Below are positions 15,001-20,513 of a DNA stretch of 54,030 nucleotides, piece by piece (within the stretch, counting starts at the first letter, position 1; each line of letters starts with the position of its first letter). Position numbers and translations under genes: made by a program. This stretch comes from Candidatus Gorgyraea atricola (GTDB lineage Bacteria > Omnitrophota > Gorgyraeia > Gorgyraeales > Gorgyraeaceae). The stretch covers positions 1-54,030 of the forward strand of contig JAVCCW010000020.1 in NCBI GenBank assembly GCA_030765235.1. The letters are read 5' to 3'. The notes under the pieces are model-generated. The model had not been told where the DNA came from. It did not search any database and worked only from the letters and a program-made list of their open reading frames with translations.

Positions 15001-18000
15001 AATTTCGTCCAGATATTATTATAGATCGTTTTGAAAAGACCTGCGAAGGTGATAGTGATAAGGGCTATAAAGTTACATATACATTGAAGGTTAGAAATCA
15101 GTATGAAGAAAAGAAAGAAATGGTAGCAGGGATATTAGATATATTTAATTCAAATGGTAAGAGTAATATTTCTTGCAAGTTTGAAAATGATAAGGAAATT
15201 GGAATTGGAGATATTGCTGTTTTAGTTGTTGAAGGGCATAGGTCGCGAGATGAGATAATTGAGTGCGCTGAACAGATCGCCAGCGTTCTTAGACAGATAG
15301 AGCATGGAAGAGTCTCTACTGTAGGTAAGGATATCAAGGTACGTTTACACCTTAAGCATTACAATAATGCCATGTGTATGGAATACGCGCGACGCCTTTC
15401 TTTGATTATAGCAGTAGGAAGTTTTGAGCTTAGTCAGGAAGAGCTAAAACAGGTGCGGAGAATCATGAAAGCAACAGGCCTTTACCGCGCACGTTATGCA
15501 TCTGGTCGTCATGCGCGTCCTGAAATAGACCCTGTAGATTTCCTTGAATGGTTATGTTCGACTGATGGATTTGGCAGTAGGTACTATTTTAGTTCTCATT
15601 ATGATAAAGATATACATAAAGTCATTAAAGATTTAATAAAGAAAGAGCCATTTGTCTATCACCTGCTCCTAAACGACTATTTTTCACCAAATACAGTATC
15701 TTTTACAGCTAGGTATAAAGCGCAGTATGAATATATAAAAGAGATATTGTTGCCATTAATGAGGGCCAAAAGAAAGAGGGAGAGCGATAAGCCCTTAAGG
15801 ATAAAGATAGCAGATCTTGGGTGTTCTGATGGTCGTGTGCTTGCCCGTGTAGGGGCCACTATACATGAAGACATGGACGACAACTATTATGTGTTGGGAA
15901 GTGTGTTTCCGCCGTTTTTGCATCTTGGAATGAACGTTGGATTAGAGATGATAGGAGCTGATATAAGTTCGTCTTCTATATCTAGCGGGAAAAATCAGTT
16001 AACTGACTGGGAAGTAGTATTAAATGAAATGTATACTGACAGAAGCTACGAAATGACTCCTAGAAAAGATCTACAGGGGTACGAGTATAACCATACGATT
16101 GACGGTCATAACAAAGAAGACATGAAAGAAGTAGATTATATAAATTCTAATCTTTCGGGCAATGATCTCACGAGTATTAGACACGCAATAAGCTTGGTCC
16201 AAGGCTCTGTTATTGATAAGAAGATATTAAGGCGTGTGATTGACTCTGACATTATACTGATCAATTCTATGATGTATCTTTTGACGCCAGAGGCGCGCGA
16301 GAAATTATGGAAGTTTATAAGAGATAATGTAAGCCCTGATACACATATACTATGCGCAATAGCAGATGAGAAATTTTGGATGAAAGACGGTTCTTTAATA
16401 GAGAGTCGAGAATTTGTAGAGAGCCTTACACAGGATTTTGATTTCGCTTATCTTAGTGATGAGAACGAAAAAATAACTTATGGCAAACCGCTCATGGTTG
16501 TATTAATGAAAAAGCCTGTTAGTGTTACCAAAGCAGAGAAGCAGAAGAAAAAATATTCTCTAGCCGGCGGTCGCATTCCAATCTTAACTGCTCTTCTCAA
16601 GAAGTTGCATCTTGATTATGACTGGCTGCAGACGTTTATTGAGCAGGGTATTTTTGTGGGTCTTGCCCTGTACTTGGCTGGGTCTGTGGGATTAGGGGGC
16701 TTTGGCATATTATTGAGCTTTGCAATGTTCTTTGGCGCACATGTCCTACCAACAAAGCATGCGCCGCCTGCTAATAAATGGCATGCTGGCATCGTTGCAC
16801 TCCTCAATGTTGCAATACTAATGTTAGGTCTGAGCTTTGTGCCAGCAATGGCTATTACTATACCTATGCACCTGCTGGCAAATAAAGCATTTGATAAATT
16901 CGCTGAGCCGAAAAAGGCGACATTATTCTATCACTTGGCAAATAGATATAATCAGTTACGAATAGGTGATTGTGTCGAAATAATCAAGCATGACTTTAAG
17001 TTGGGCGATAGTGACGAGTCTATGATAACTAAATTGATGGAAGATTTTAGTAAATTAGATATAGATATCGAAGATTTTGACGAAGATCATGGAAATAAAT
17101 TAAGGATTTGGAAGACTAATGATAAAGATATAGAGTTTAATCTATATCATGTGAAAGATTTTATGTACTCAAAGATAGATAAGACAAAACCTTTAGTTCT
17201 TATTAAACAAAAAGGCGGCCTAGGGACTTGGTTAGCCGAGATCTTAAAAAAGATTTCCGGCCTTGCCCCCGCAAGCAAAGTCTTCCTGGCCGCCTTTACT
17301 ATATTTATTTATAGGTTAATGGTAGGAGGATTAGTTTTAGATAATGCAGCTTTAGCGAGTATATTAGAAGGCGCAACAGGATTAATTGCTATAGGAGTGA
17401 TAAATGCGGGAGAAAAATCCACTGAAGATCTTAATCATTTCAACTTATCAGAGAAACATTTTGAAGAATATTGGAATAAAACAGAAGTAACATTTAATGC
17501 TAAGATGAAAGAGTATTTTAATCTTGAACCAAAGGCAGCGAAGAGGATTATTGAGAATACTTTTGTAAAAAATAAGAGGTTTATAGTAGTTCCATTTGCT
17601 AATAATCGAGGCTTTTCTTTATATGGCTTGGATCTTTGCTTGGATGTAAAAAATCAGCAAAAAAAGATTTTCTTATTAAACGTAGGCACTGATGTAACAG
17701 CCCCTTACAGAGATAAGATGATCTTATCTCTAAAGAACATTCCTGTTAATACCTTTTCTACTAATATTATGAGGAGTATTGTCTCTTCTGAAAAAGCTCC
17801 TGTTAGTCGTGAGATTTCTACTCTTATCTCCAGATACCTGCAGGGAAAGGATAAACAGGTTTATATCTCTAGTAACAATATTTATTTCGTAACTTATGTA
17901 GAAGGAAAAGCATGTGTTGTAAGACAGAGAAAATGGAGCGGCAAAGGAGAATCACATCTTATTCAGGGTAAAGATAGCATAAAAACAACTTTGAAGATGT

Positions 18001-20039
18001 TAAAGCGCAGTTCTTCAAATGTCTGGGAAGTTAAACTTAATCCCTTACCATCTTATACGTTTAAGTTAATCCAACACAAGAAAGGTCAGGATAAGAGTAA
18101 AATCGTTAATATGCCTACATTTCAACAGGCATGCAGGTTAACTCCTTGGCAAAAATATATAAAGGCTATTAAAGCAGAAGCCAAAAAAGGTTCAAACCCA
18201 GGTTTTAAAGTTAATTTTCCGGAGTGGGATTTCATAGTTGATATAGTAAAGTTAGCCAAAAAGCGTATCTCAAGGTTGATGCCTCTTTCTAGGTTGGCAT
18301 TTAGATATTTTAAGGGTGGGATAGCAAATAGGATCAAGATTTTAAGAATAGGCCGTTATTCGAAAACATTAAACATAGATTCTCCAACATTTACACCAGG
18401 ACACATACCACCTGTTAAATATTTAAGCTTATTAAAGAAAGATTTAGTAAAGCTGTCAACTGTTATTAGAGTTAAAACCAAAGATGACTCTATAGCACAA
18501 ACTGATATAGAAGCGATTTTAAAAACCTTAGAGACAAGGATGCTTCTTGCTAAGATTTATACCTGGGCGATCCCAGGCCTTTCGGCTTTGGCTCTAGTAT
18601 CTTTTAGCGCCTCGTTATATGTATTTTTTATAGCACTAAGCGCCTACCTTGCAATAAAGATGTGTAATTTTGGACTTAAGCTCTACGATTCTATCTTTAA
18701 TGGTCAACCCATGTCCAAATTCAAAAAGTCACTCAGTATAAATAAAATACCTTTCATTGCCAGATTTTCTGCAATAGTCACTATCATACCCGCTATTGCT
18801 GTGTATGGCATGACAGAGCTTAATCCTGTGCAGGTTAATGCAATAGCTGTAGCTGCTATATTTTTCGGTATCATGTCCCTTATGCTAAAAGCGATAAGAG
18901 TATTATTATATACTCCGCTCAGGTCTATAACAGGTATCCCTGAAAAGGTTTTAATCGGCATTGGAATAATTAGCGGAATTGCGCATATCTCAGGGGTTAT
19001 GCATGTTGGTATTGCTATGGTAGCTGTCGGCGCAATAGGCCTTTTCTTTTTGAAATTAAAACAGACGAAAGTTCTTTCTGCCCGCCTCACTACTTTTATC
19101 AACTCTATATTGATTGCCGCAGGTGGTTACATTACCGCCTTTGGGATCCCATTATTTATAAGAAAAATGTTTGTATCAGCTATGCCTAGCGAAACGCACA
19201 CTCAGACCCTGGCATTGCTTACACCGATGATGTTGTTTTGTAGCACCCAAGTGAAAATAGTGAAAGAAAAGGTCAAACAAGTCATTGAAAAGGTGAAGAA
19301 TATTAAAAAGTTGAAAGAGAAAATAGAAGAATTTGGGCGTATAGGGATGCTAATGGTTGTTCTCAGCGGTGCTTTTTATTCGCTTTCTAACTTTATTGGT
19401 AATAATTTTGGCGACAACATAGTTGCTTCTCTTGTGAAGAATATAAGTATGCTGGGTGCAGCAGGGGCTGTGGGTATGTGGCGAAACCTGCAATGGGAAA
19501 TTAAAATATTAGAGAAAGAAACAACTTTTAACTGGGGTAGATTCTGGAGAAATTTAGGATTATGGAGTCTATTTGCTATGCTGTTTGGCACGATATGGCA
19601 TGATAATGTCCTTGAACTGTTATCAAAGGGCTTAATTGGACAGGTAGCATTGGACCAACTTCTATTAGCCCCATTCTTTAATGCACCCCTAACTTACATT
19701 CTTGGTAAAAAGTTTGTTGAAAAAAATTCATGGAAAGACTCATGGGAAAATTTAAAGAAGTATTGGATCCCGTTTTATATACTGTTCACAAGCTATTGGG
19801 TTTCTATTGTAACGGTTGCCAGGGCTCTTGGACCTAAGTATGCGTTTGCAGTATGCGCTACCTTTTCTATACCATGGGCATTTATCCTAGCACGTATCTA
19901 TTATGAATATAAACCAGTCTTGCTTGATAAGATATCCGAGCGCATTGATAAGGTTAAACAAAAATTAGGAATAGATACATTAAGTCTAAAGGTTCAGGCG
20001 CTGACACAGAGAAGTAGAATCATCGGCAGATGCCTCTGA
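3..20039 (+). CDS. giant multi-domain membrane protein, 5' end outside window (glycosyltransferase-like)
   Basis: The frame is open from the first bases of the window to TGA at 20037, so at least 6,678 codons are present and the start lies upstream. Residue n begins at base 3n. Visible order: a helical, possibly alpha/alpha-toroid region (residues about 215-475); a hydrophobic segment (about 502-518) and a charged linker; membrane segments (about 1080-1205); a glycosyltransferase-like region (about 1385-1930) followed by many membrane segments to about 2320; a long coiled coil (about 2690-2850); a YdcF/DUF218-like domain (about 3017-3133); more coiled coil; two related membrane-plus-soluble modules (about 3810-4206); a methyltransferase-like domain (about 5235-5505); and a membrane-rich C-terminus. 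It is probably an inner-membrane protein making or modifying a polysaccharide, inferred from the GT-like region and the downstream genes. Base composition is more AT-rich than the genes after 28 kb. The length is exceptional, and no frameshift is seen. Confidence 0.9.
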   Translation, partial: QFSFFLEWTLKRTEDDKLYAPFTYSVKFDEDAKEIREEDSNKEKNQDVKGTLLTALSVLEYDSRINELNIKSSFKWYSPIVAYTSDVIEDLYEAGRLNNPEELVLSYKILSRQQELFSDYEKKFSDWGKRNKEDYAKLLIDIKTNMQRYIKDGYFHVEDFSDKENAKINALALALISKEDMEEFGLVLDGSRLDLASLYFLDWLDRNRAESTDTCDWVLRKVNKKTGLPENNSLDGYASLEQIAYHAFGFMENTDLKSLKRMFDALQEWGFIRDSKGEITVNGLYDSYSVATGFPRHGAGILTRSQALLGIALLSYDSLEEYPDLLHEIVKGVTGAISMEKGKVGAKRDQTKESGLNLVDNIVTYRFLVDLRDFYKRTGHDYLADPISDAINPIRTYLERQSYGGEFRYDSKDDDSLISGLGINGFVMEMLGRDGLKDIGFSKDKIKSIEKTIKVADGVTDKDLLRQFMLRRWAMENEKTEELEEKLKERPWAKWRDYIHWTVIILCAFVPVALHWLRPFKHLGTMFNWLKDKLKGLFKSKKKTDEKEAELEEEDEPKAKDFQLKRMSEKASGSIAVEEFKQWKTSLEENLEEKEEIAREDIMSKIDELMVSHGLTRSPPEIVGFYRACLSECPGQLVDFSDELNSKTGDEEKFGVIEALKELETDLKEPAFVLTKAHIKKLGEKFKLDEDAVDKELIKDNYAFEFILKPIAVEAVYRGTIEKVFEDTGYKDKDEPMDKKDMEFVVRPTLQKIRERLFTDYILEDQKADDFKDLEKNEKDGLCMVTAGTEEVVDGKYHTVPLEDYIIHKIVARNIGPLATRTIEGWLAKDMKEMLTKKAKGPEVVRQWLEKNIYMFTELMQSGIIKYRWSNNPHGPGGGSWFCFDEEEVDDFFRYNLFGDVRTKDGIGFNDKEVTTKQLRKLGIKEKLDELRKLSEEAKGREGESYFLNLFNQKLKRFGLLDAWQGKGKDKLTVFDYMTIITAGYDAMAVAGGQDKEKEIFGWANPRKSEAGYLLITKGYGEKGHFLDEFIIKKFDFEGTIEKAIKEEYKEDPFKGEVIAKNLHGVRGMLKILWLPVRDLLPGIIGVALLSLLVVNFGTVPELVKFILGIGSIVSLIWQSKYKKYFFTKGLRSKPKQERFWMWMSGIWLVSAASMFKLGVVATVATLFSNGTVMGPVIGSVLALNLILAQILIFPAIVQIFGQTIPNWWHDRQDNLSVIKSDEQLYKEKATWFGFSRSMTEELWKKCEKLWKEHKDDTPEELKKKKQELKEKKLSWNLMIAGMSPLTDMTDSKRYEIYEEEMMSLMLLTEGGFDYFKGKDSDYKIERLIEISASEEKAEEAITIEYLGKKQWRNALKKLVTRDSKTVIKNWANNLLMHNPSEKLDFPIMPSLTVYIPTGGEPVEYTYTKKSGDEKIGKDQAIAEVPKQSFDTLLHFIKKGFKDRTDGKEEAAAAWEIMIESLTARFPKDSHKQEYYFITDVLAKIQEGISLPQWREVEGEDRGYITTRRGRYGISHDSWREIEFTLKDFIHYVSPYSAYSAMTGMNIKKAAEEDARRYYKKRGGESDNAYNQRIKALVDEKVQIVYKYDGYVYNFATEKYRYVDALQAIGIELSPEEREEIMLKKPVEKSRDDSFVKFVENVNSGQGSILEKDLSKKIEEKLGKFNADEAKVLRGKLYFIRPIEQPKVNDTSVGKTMADGGKLIVEEEQQKEWKETYDKNITSLLTGEAASVTKVIEDYNIDFFWEGTHSQDELVDVGKYYTTSVNEYRFKGDLKFIYDNDMRVRMEDARSLLRVISKFRDEASLGILGFPQYSLTGKASDSEDNITFAEEAWTGEVQRWGARQGLFRQCGKCIERQEYLDNYESLQSGYVAEDSAGGYALARFGITTDYTSEFWLGTQFGQTFRQWSGTTGYKFCMDSAELAQRKSMRYFWMSDKVHWSDKVTAMFQTSFYWLKPVKLAYNLSFVFLYWLMGINPFVVMPTILLIGSFLFLGYMWSQSSLSVGMRSKIKQLGVKKGIEYVLGSTKQLKAALATGIATIAFYSSGIQLPVIMGSSLSSLIPFIGIAFTIVFALGGFKNFFKKSLFFISLIPVYFQAMMREGLSRHVFFALTSETGDDRITKEPEESIFERHKFGMKAGLFFFIAFMLVSFHPWKLLATLPALLFLLAQFFGPYYYNSVSLSRNRKWYAIKWGFISMWWLVVGTHRTKARIVERIEKSREMGDTSVLERHELLSELWQSISEEERRSYLKKAREKGSKNIYYRARNMCFDHYKKVSHKGWSRFTKAFIVMVLVMTYYFSAPLLAVTLVKVFLATAAVSKIIEIFMAKNPDPNTYLFHGWSADRRKQTSEIRDLRYLTFFEEIDILSKRTSIHRKFNELNRDFLIPAKTLEKIDELEKDLKEAERTDGTKALTEKYNNIYIDKAKRELETVDMAYVPRLLGTIAKVKAQMVELTEKELNAEELEKAFHKSINSLYFSHSYGQRVLPAIMWSLPDVESAVEFCDKLRKLLNRAMDIGTLSEFMGTTLDGVESNINNKNKSIDFKDISEFRNYLAKLKEHVKHSSEVERKEDKLYERQDNVNRARYWARFMKVITPFIIAGFALSPVTTGLFVGGALISYILARKAKAILISELWKWNKTAWIAFTVLSVFSPASGLLVICALVLASLLIGIFKIADILIGKDARLNFKKLLILSKLSLVRSDLNTYRARLSKDKKAAVKKAQEHEESLEAAEKDRDKKESEFKQQKEKLDIQERNVKNLEEKLAMDSTDQLLYARLELEKSNLELGRISLEAAKEAFEGQKALVKVIKEPAAMQSQEIVSDIKRRRTKLDSASERIMESQDTVEGQLDGSYTFSETRHRGDLMYRGRHATIKQAEELFKQSTRFFLKIVIWLHRPASAFKMVFYDAKIALYESSKRFPFVPYIATGLVFFVTLVSSVYKTLRRTKNFVRSFAIKGRLERSRQAIEQRLQKVFSFLAEQDYDLSSEELIYSKEKKLLDAQGKTQKRKEAVAAQRKKMGLPAGILVIFGNEDIGSIREAARLIKNDIARSALVTGGKGNAWKPLLRNARNAGYLPSLDPKAGETEDKTKAGKTEAEVIAWILKQEGVPEEKIEILKSTSEEKFIDTKKTADFLKKYLEERAMQQQARIEAMKEEIKKAREIYNIKNEKLQSAGHKLKLQNERTMSAKKEHGLVMLKVNKIEGEIEQLKVQNADSQVLEQKHKELGKAKSYLGDIEKQEKLEKGKKVECQNKFDQLENEANLALQEVNNKVKKVDALKSKILQRADELKKLEEGKDKKDEAAKLRLEIEKEKIYDSIIVIQESLRTKRTKLTIKESFDDEITKDRIKFISYAPYIPDFSKMSNEGISDSIVISKEEFENFDKYGPDGKRHMKQCKIPEDVRKAREDLDRMQYIQILKEASKDISKKDLPREKDKEKITKSDIDKMVSKFEEDLLKGKVVLMGDKDGDPAAQVKIILDYKGEIKEKIFQIHKVLLDRLIDARTRQSESYETYKEILKALLIKECGHYTTSSDYDLIRIAHLKRQFMENPNDKDAAKNFTSIQLSYEFEKYSWIIDYLKKKDITAEGLEELAGIENKRYEKDKKKLLADMMPELKSKRQETEIENKVKELLSPKVYEFLPDLMCGLATFMKRYEEHKYLAVAEDLAQGRGHGKDAIALALKDDVFKNSLMGESKIVSFKDGQDPDDIKAYLRDHYSSVHVPQREKTFGEALLPDEQGRIRKAVDWFRNKSMSKSKKELIFGPVNSAKPPPATEVIEPEIEDKGEPEPGKIEDKGEPEPGTPLKQKFKWIKKLQQFVKLNNLNCLGLLFILPIKKALSFAPTTSDPSLLWPVVIVGGIGLLLGIIFSLNSSAKKQLIKKHNTALVNCYCDLPNYASLFQINLSGKKIFRSFDAKNARNWPKQINVAHVKGWGIPGKLYLISPLKKTEDESMETCLNAVKRMFEAVKSKEQILDAILNGDEEITIIIIAPDGTQKKIKIDNISKLNKGNTSKFRTKLLSKAKVVTAATLALLLAPTLLNAATKISIIQSSLLLPLGIIAGLGLIISIIFLRPSYKPTKEQIDTYNRKILRKYISKQLKEHPHISTPFSVNLKKGKPPVVDCPTGESGMKIIDQCIVGMYIEGNKGNKINLMLPLKETEQELLTIAQKAARRILEAKKFWSIEFRPNDQVIVIMITKDGELKTFKKKLSELAEDTEKQHLAPYELAQWADRFFIAALVGFVGLALGHAEIHYLFEIIIGGLSIASLIKSFSLLIKAISFKYTLEHSSNNGVFWGITKSVRGCSTDRLLYYLCKIEWLVKMSNSLLKKKDIEDVDIARDLLPEIKNQISNEEAVFEEIISDRDAKQIAYCHESDGKIHYMARKVHGTLIPVIAQYPKRLQYEVYYKELKQKLTGSEFKFHLMAILFARFKFKNRDSSSKKVPETIFVPYFKQHDVKFEEKALEALGAQVAKEMRYAILIVRQLNIILPKKEEQKAAFTEKDAKELIQRIKAEFIEQMLKELKNGPTKKTSLFALNKEITSIEEVCKKLNISDSWSDYFHEYALKVIDYFENNTAVDFSYSKDYISPLYEAILLNRNSGLIMAARLIKKLIEKKGRDSHFSDDVLIEQCIRLAIFEEIEKAITESEVEEQKLIIKGISSVMGDRELPMTILLTIAKELTSLVKDNNAHKKDKILSFFFRDTLRHERKVLRTNTLITLATIVFFPLFFVGLLASGVSLLFVNREWKSKDIDEKIVSLLAYLIEEQNSNVQSGKIIGGIDEKEIKRGADLKDIIKSKDRKIVRKIVLLGRFLTQPVWSEPSKRALVINRWAPWLFISEGFAQYCALSASYYNYFYNTTEEKERINKYLIAVEAAHFAFSRTKKLRSIPFTFIYITHKSLIALAKTLKDGFKKRANNMFHLTISAPVSYSVLALSPMFLEMDPVLALVLRIVGFIGLVAPFLMTIIKPNELMYDVNHDVVVDNADGLDERGIDRLLGKLRPEAGKEVKFSLSRKRKFRPDIIIDRFEKTCEGDSDKGYKVTYTLKVRNQYEEKKEMVAGILDIFNSNGKSNISCKFENDKEIGIGDIAVLVVEGHRSRDEIIECAEQIASVLRQIEHGRVSTVGKDIKVRLHLKHYNNAMCMEYARRLSLIIAVGSFELSQEELKQVRRIMKATGLYRARYASGRHARPEIDPVDFLEWLCSTDGFGSRYYFSSHYDKDIHKVIKDLIKKEPFVYHLLLNDYFSPNTVSFTARYKAQYEYIKEILLPLMRAKRKRESDKPLRIKIADLGCSDGRVLARVGATIHEDMDDNYYVLGSVFPPFLHLGMNVGLEMIGADISSSSISSGKNQLTDWEVVLNEMYTDRSYEMTPRKDLQGYEYNHTIDGHNKEDMKEVDYINSNLSGNDLTSIRHAISLVQGSVIDKKILRRVIDSDIILINSMMYLLTPEAREKLWKFIRDNVSPDTHILCAIADEKFWMKDGSLIESREFVESLTQDFDFAYLSDENEKITYGKPLMVVLMKKPVSVTKAEKQKKKYSLAGGRIPILTALLKKLHLDYDWLQTFIEQGIFVGLALYLAGSVGLGGFGILLSFAMFFGAHVLPTKHAPPANKWHAGIVALLNVAILMLGLSFVPAMAITIPMHLLANKAFDKFAEPKKATLFYHLANRYNQLRIGDCVEIIKHDFKLGDSDESMITKLMEDFSKLDIDIEDFDEDHGNKLRIWKTNDKDIEFNLYHVKDFMYSKIDKTKPLVLIKQKGGLGTWLAEILKKISGLAPASKVFLAAFTIFIYRLMVGGLVLDNAALASILEGATGLIAIGVINAGEKSTEDLNHFNLSEKHFEEYWNKTEVTFNAKMKEYFNLEPKAAKRIIENTFVKNKRFIVVPFANNRGFSLYGLDLCLDVKNQQKKIFLLNVGTDVTAPYRDKMILSLKNIPVNTFSTNIMRSIVSSEKAPVSREISTLISRYLQGKDKQVYISSNNIYFVTYVEGKACVVRQRKWSGKGESHLIQGKDSIKTTLKMLKRSSSNVWEVKLNPLPSYTFKLIQHKKGQDKSKIVNMPTFQQACRLTPWQKYIKAIKAEAKKGSNPGFKVNFPEWDFIVDIVKLAKKRISRLMPLSRLAFRYFKGGIANRIKILRIGRYSKTLNIDSPTFTPGHIPPVKYLSLLKKDLVKLSTVIRVKTKDDSIAQTDIEAILKTLETRMLLAKIYTWAIPGLSALALVSFSASLYVFFIALSAYLAIKMCNFGLKLYDSIFNGQPMSKFKKSLSINKIPFIARFSAIVTIIPAIAVYGMTELNPVQVNAIAVAAIFFGIMSLMLKAIRVLLYTPLRSITGIPEKVLIGIGIISGIAHISGVMHVGIAMVAVGAIGLFFLKLKQTKVLSARLTTFINSILIAAGGYITAFGIPLFIRKMFVSAMPSETHTQTLALLTPMMLFCSTQVKIVKEKVKQVIEKVKNIKKLKEKIEEFGRIGMLMVVLSGAFYSLSNFIGNNFGDNIVASLVKNISMLGAAGAVGMWRNLQWEIKILEKETTFNWGRFWRNLGLWSLFAMLFGTIWHDNVLELLSKGLIGQVALDQLLLAPFFNAPLTYILGKKFVEKNSWKDSWENLKKYWIPFYILFTSYWVSIVTVARALGPKYAFAVCATFSIPWAFILARIYYEYKPVLLDKISERIDKVKQKLGIDTLSLKVQALTQRSRIIGRCL
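4155..6000 (+). other. glycosyltransferase-like domain within the giant protein (GT48/GT2-like motif order)
   Basis: The domain begins with MPSLTVYIPTGGEPVEY (M1389), the form of the first beta strand of inverting GT-A enzymes and close to the PTFTVLVPHYGE stretch of fungal 1,3-beta-glucan synthases. It continues with YSAMTGMN, then KFIYDNDMRVRMEDAR, SLGILGFPQYSLTG, and AEDSAGG with E1873-D1874 in the place of the conserved ED pair. A QTFRQW stretch resembling QxxRW comes next, and then the membrane segments. The order and spacing match a processive synthase with a cytosolic GT domain next to transmembrane helices. The assignment is by eye; family GT48 versus a divergent GT2 is not settled, and the donor sugar is unknown. 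Confidence 0.5.
9050..9400 (+). other. YdcF/DUF218-like domain inside the giant protein
   Basis: Residues about 3017-3133 read as a Rossmann-like beta strand (GILVIFGNED), a helix REAARLIKN, then ALVTGGKGN, a KTEAEV helix, the stretch GVPEEKIEIL, and a polar segment before FIDTKKTADF. This follows the pattern of DUF218 proteins (YdcF, SanA, ElyC): a strand, SGG-type loop, sEA helix, GVP..I.xE and an nTxEN-like segment. Members act in envelope or sugar-related processes, but few have known reactions. It sits between two coiled coils and follows a membrane segment. The last motif is degenerate, so activity is uncertain. Confidence 0.5.
11311..11376 (+). repeat. 33-bp tandem repeat encoding an acidic Pro-Gly linker
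   Basis: Two adjacent 33-bp units (11311-11343 and 11344-11376) differ at one base and encode EIEDKGEPEPG then KIEDKGEPEPG. They form a charged, flexible linker just before the membrane module that starts near 11430. Unit length is a multiple of three, so copy number can change without frameshift. Confidence 0.85.
11430..12620 (+). repeat. internal duplication of a membrane-plus-soluble module in the giant protein
   Basis: Two consecutive blocks of about 195 residues share a layout. Each has two hydrophobic segments, a Lys-rich turn with a conserved helix (KKHNTALVNCY versus TYNRKILRKYI), a strand with PLKKTEDESMETCLNAVKRMFEA versus PLKETEQELLTIAQKAARRILEA, and an end of EITIIIIAPDGTQKKIK versus QVIVIMITKDGELKTFK followed by a SKL/SEL helix. 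The blocks span about 11430-12010 and 12030-12620. I do not recognise the family. It looks like an old duplication, because protein similarity is moderate. Confidence 0.6.
15700..16520 (+). other. SAM-dependent methyltransferase-like domain inside the giant protein
   Basis: Residues about 5235-5505 contain IKIADLGCSDGRVLARVGA (D5271 to G5277), the glycine-rich SAM-binding motif I of class I methyltransferases. The strand ending in acidic MIGADISSSSI matches motif II. A later SDIILINSMMYLL strand and a PLMVVLMKKP strand fit the rest of the fold. The insert between motif II and the later strands is large. The substrate is unknown. Within a glycosyltransferase-like protein it could modify glycan ends, which is speculation. 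Confidence 0.5.
17211..17297 (+). repeat. imperfect GC-rich palindromic element in frame inside the giant gene
   Basis: AAAGGCGGCC at 17211-17220 is the exact reverse complement of GGCCGCCTTT at 17288-17297. Pairing continues inward with gaps, and two smaller hairpins lie inside (GATCTT/AAGAT and CTTGC/GCAAG). The block is much richer in G and C than the surrounding gene and is read through in frame. Confidence 0.55.
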
Positions 20040-20072
20040 GTTTAAAAAAAGATAAAAAAAAGCTTTTATAAT

Positions 20073-20101
20073 TTGACAAATTGTGGTATTATTGGTATAA
20101 T
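20073..20101 (+). promoter_or_regulatory. sigma70-type promoter for the PilZ/exopolysaccharide genes
   Basis: TTGACA at 20073-20078 and TATAAT at 20096-20101 are both perfect consensus hexamers with a 17-nt spacer. The expected transcript start (about 20107) leaves a leader of about 30 nt carrying a strong ribosome site. It lies between the giant gene's stop and the PilZ gene, so the downstream genes can be transcribed separately from the giant gene. Confidence 0.85.
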
Positions 20102-20135
20102 TAATAGAACGATAGAACCAAAAAGGAGGTGAGTG

Positions 20136-20471
20136 ATGAGGACAGGTGAATTTGCAGAGAAGAGGGAATTTAAAAGACTGGATCTATCTCTTCCTACGAC
20201 ACTCAAGGGTCTTTCCGGAGATGAGAAGCAGCGCGAGCAAGAGGGAGTTACTCTTAATATTAGTTATAATGGGGCATATGTAGCAGATATAGAGATAAAG
20301 AATATAAAGTCTAATGATACATTGAAGATCTCTATTTCAGTGCCAAGAGACGAATCAAGAGATTTCCCATTTTCCCGCGTTGTAGGAAAGGCAAAAGTGA
20401 TACGCGTTGATAAGGAAGGCGTTGCACTTGAGTTTGCAGAGGATGTAAACCGTCTTTTTATTGCTAATTGA
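20136..20471 (+). CDS. PilZ-domain c-di-GMP-binding protein
   Basis: This small protein of 111 residues is a single PilZ domain. The c-di-GMP-binding signatures are present: RxxxR as R10-E-F-K-R14, and N41-x-S43-x-x-G46 (NISYNG), followed by the beta-strand-rich barrel. PilZ proteins or domains switch on cellulose and alginate synthases when c-di-GMP is high. Here the protein sits directly after a giant glycosyltransferase-like gene and before envelope glycan genes, so activation of the synthase is the natural guess. The ATG at 20136 is preferred because AGGAGG at 20124-20129 lies 6 nt upstream; a GTG at 20133 is too close. No signal peptide, so it is cytosolic. Confidence 0.85.
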   Translation: MRTGEFAEKREFKRLDLSLPTTLKGLSGDEKQREQEGVTLNISYNGAYVADIEIKNIKSNDTLKISISVPRDESRDFPFSRVVGKAKVIRVDKEGVALEFAEDVNRLFIAN

Positions 20472-20513
20472 TTTTTGTATGAAAGCTCGCTTTTTATTTT
20501 TTAAGGAGGAAAG

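Noticed and set aside
16680-16900. CPBP/CAAX-protease-like segment in the giant protein
   Set aside because: Hydrophobic segments around GAHVLPTKHAPP look faintly similar, but the EExxxR motif of the family is not seen.
20133-20135. GTG start for the PilZ gene
   Set aside because: Only about 3 nt from the ribosome site; the ATG at 20136 has proper spacing.
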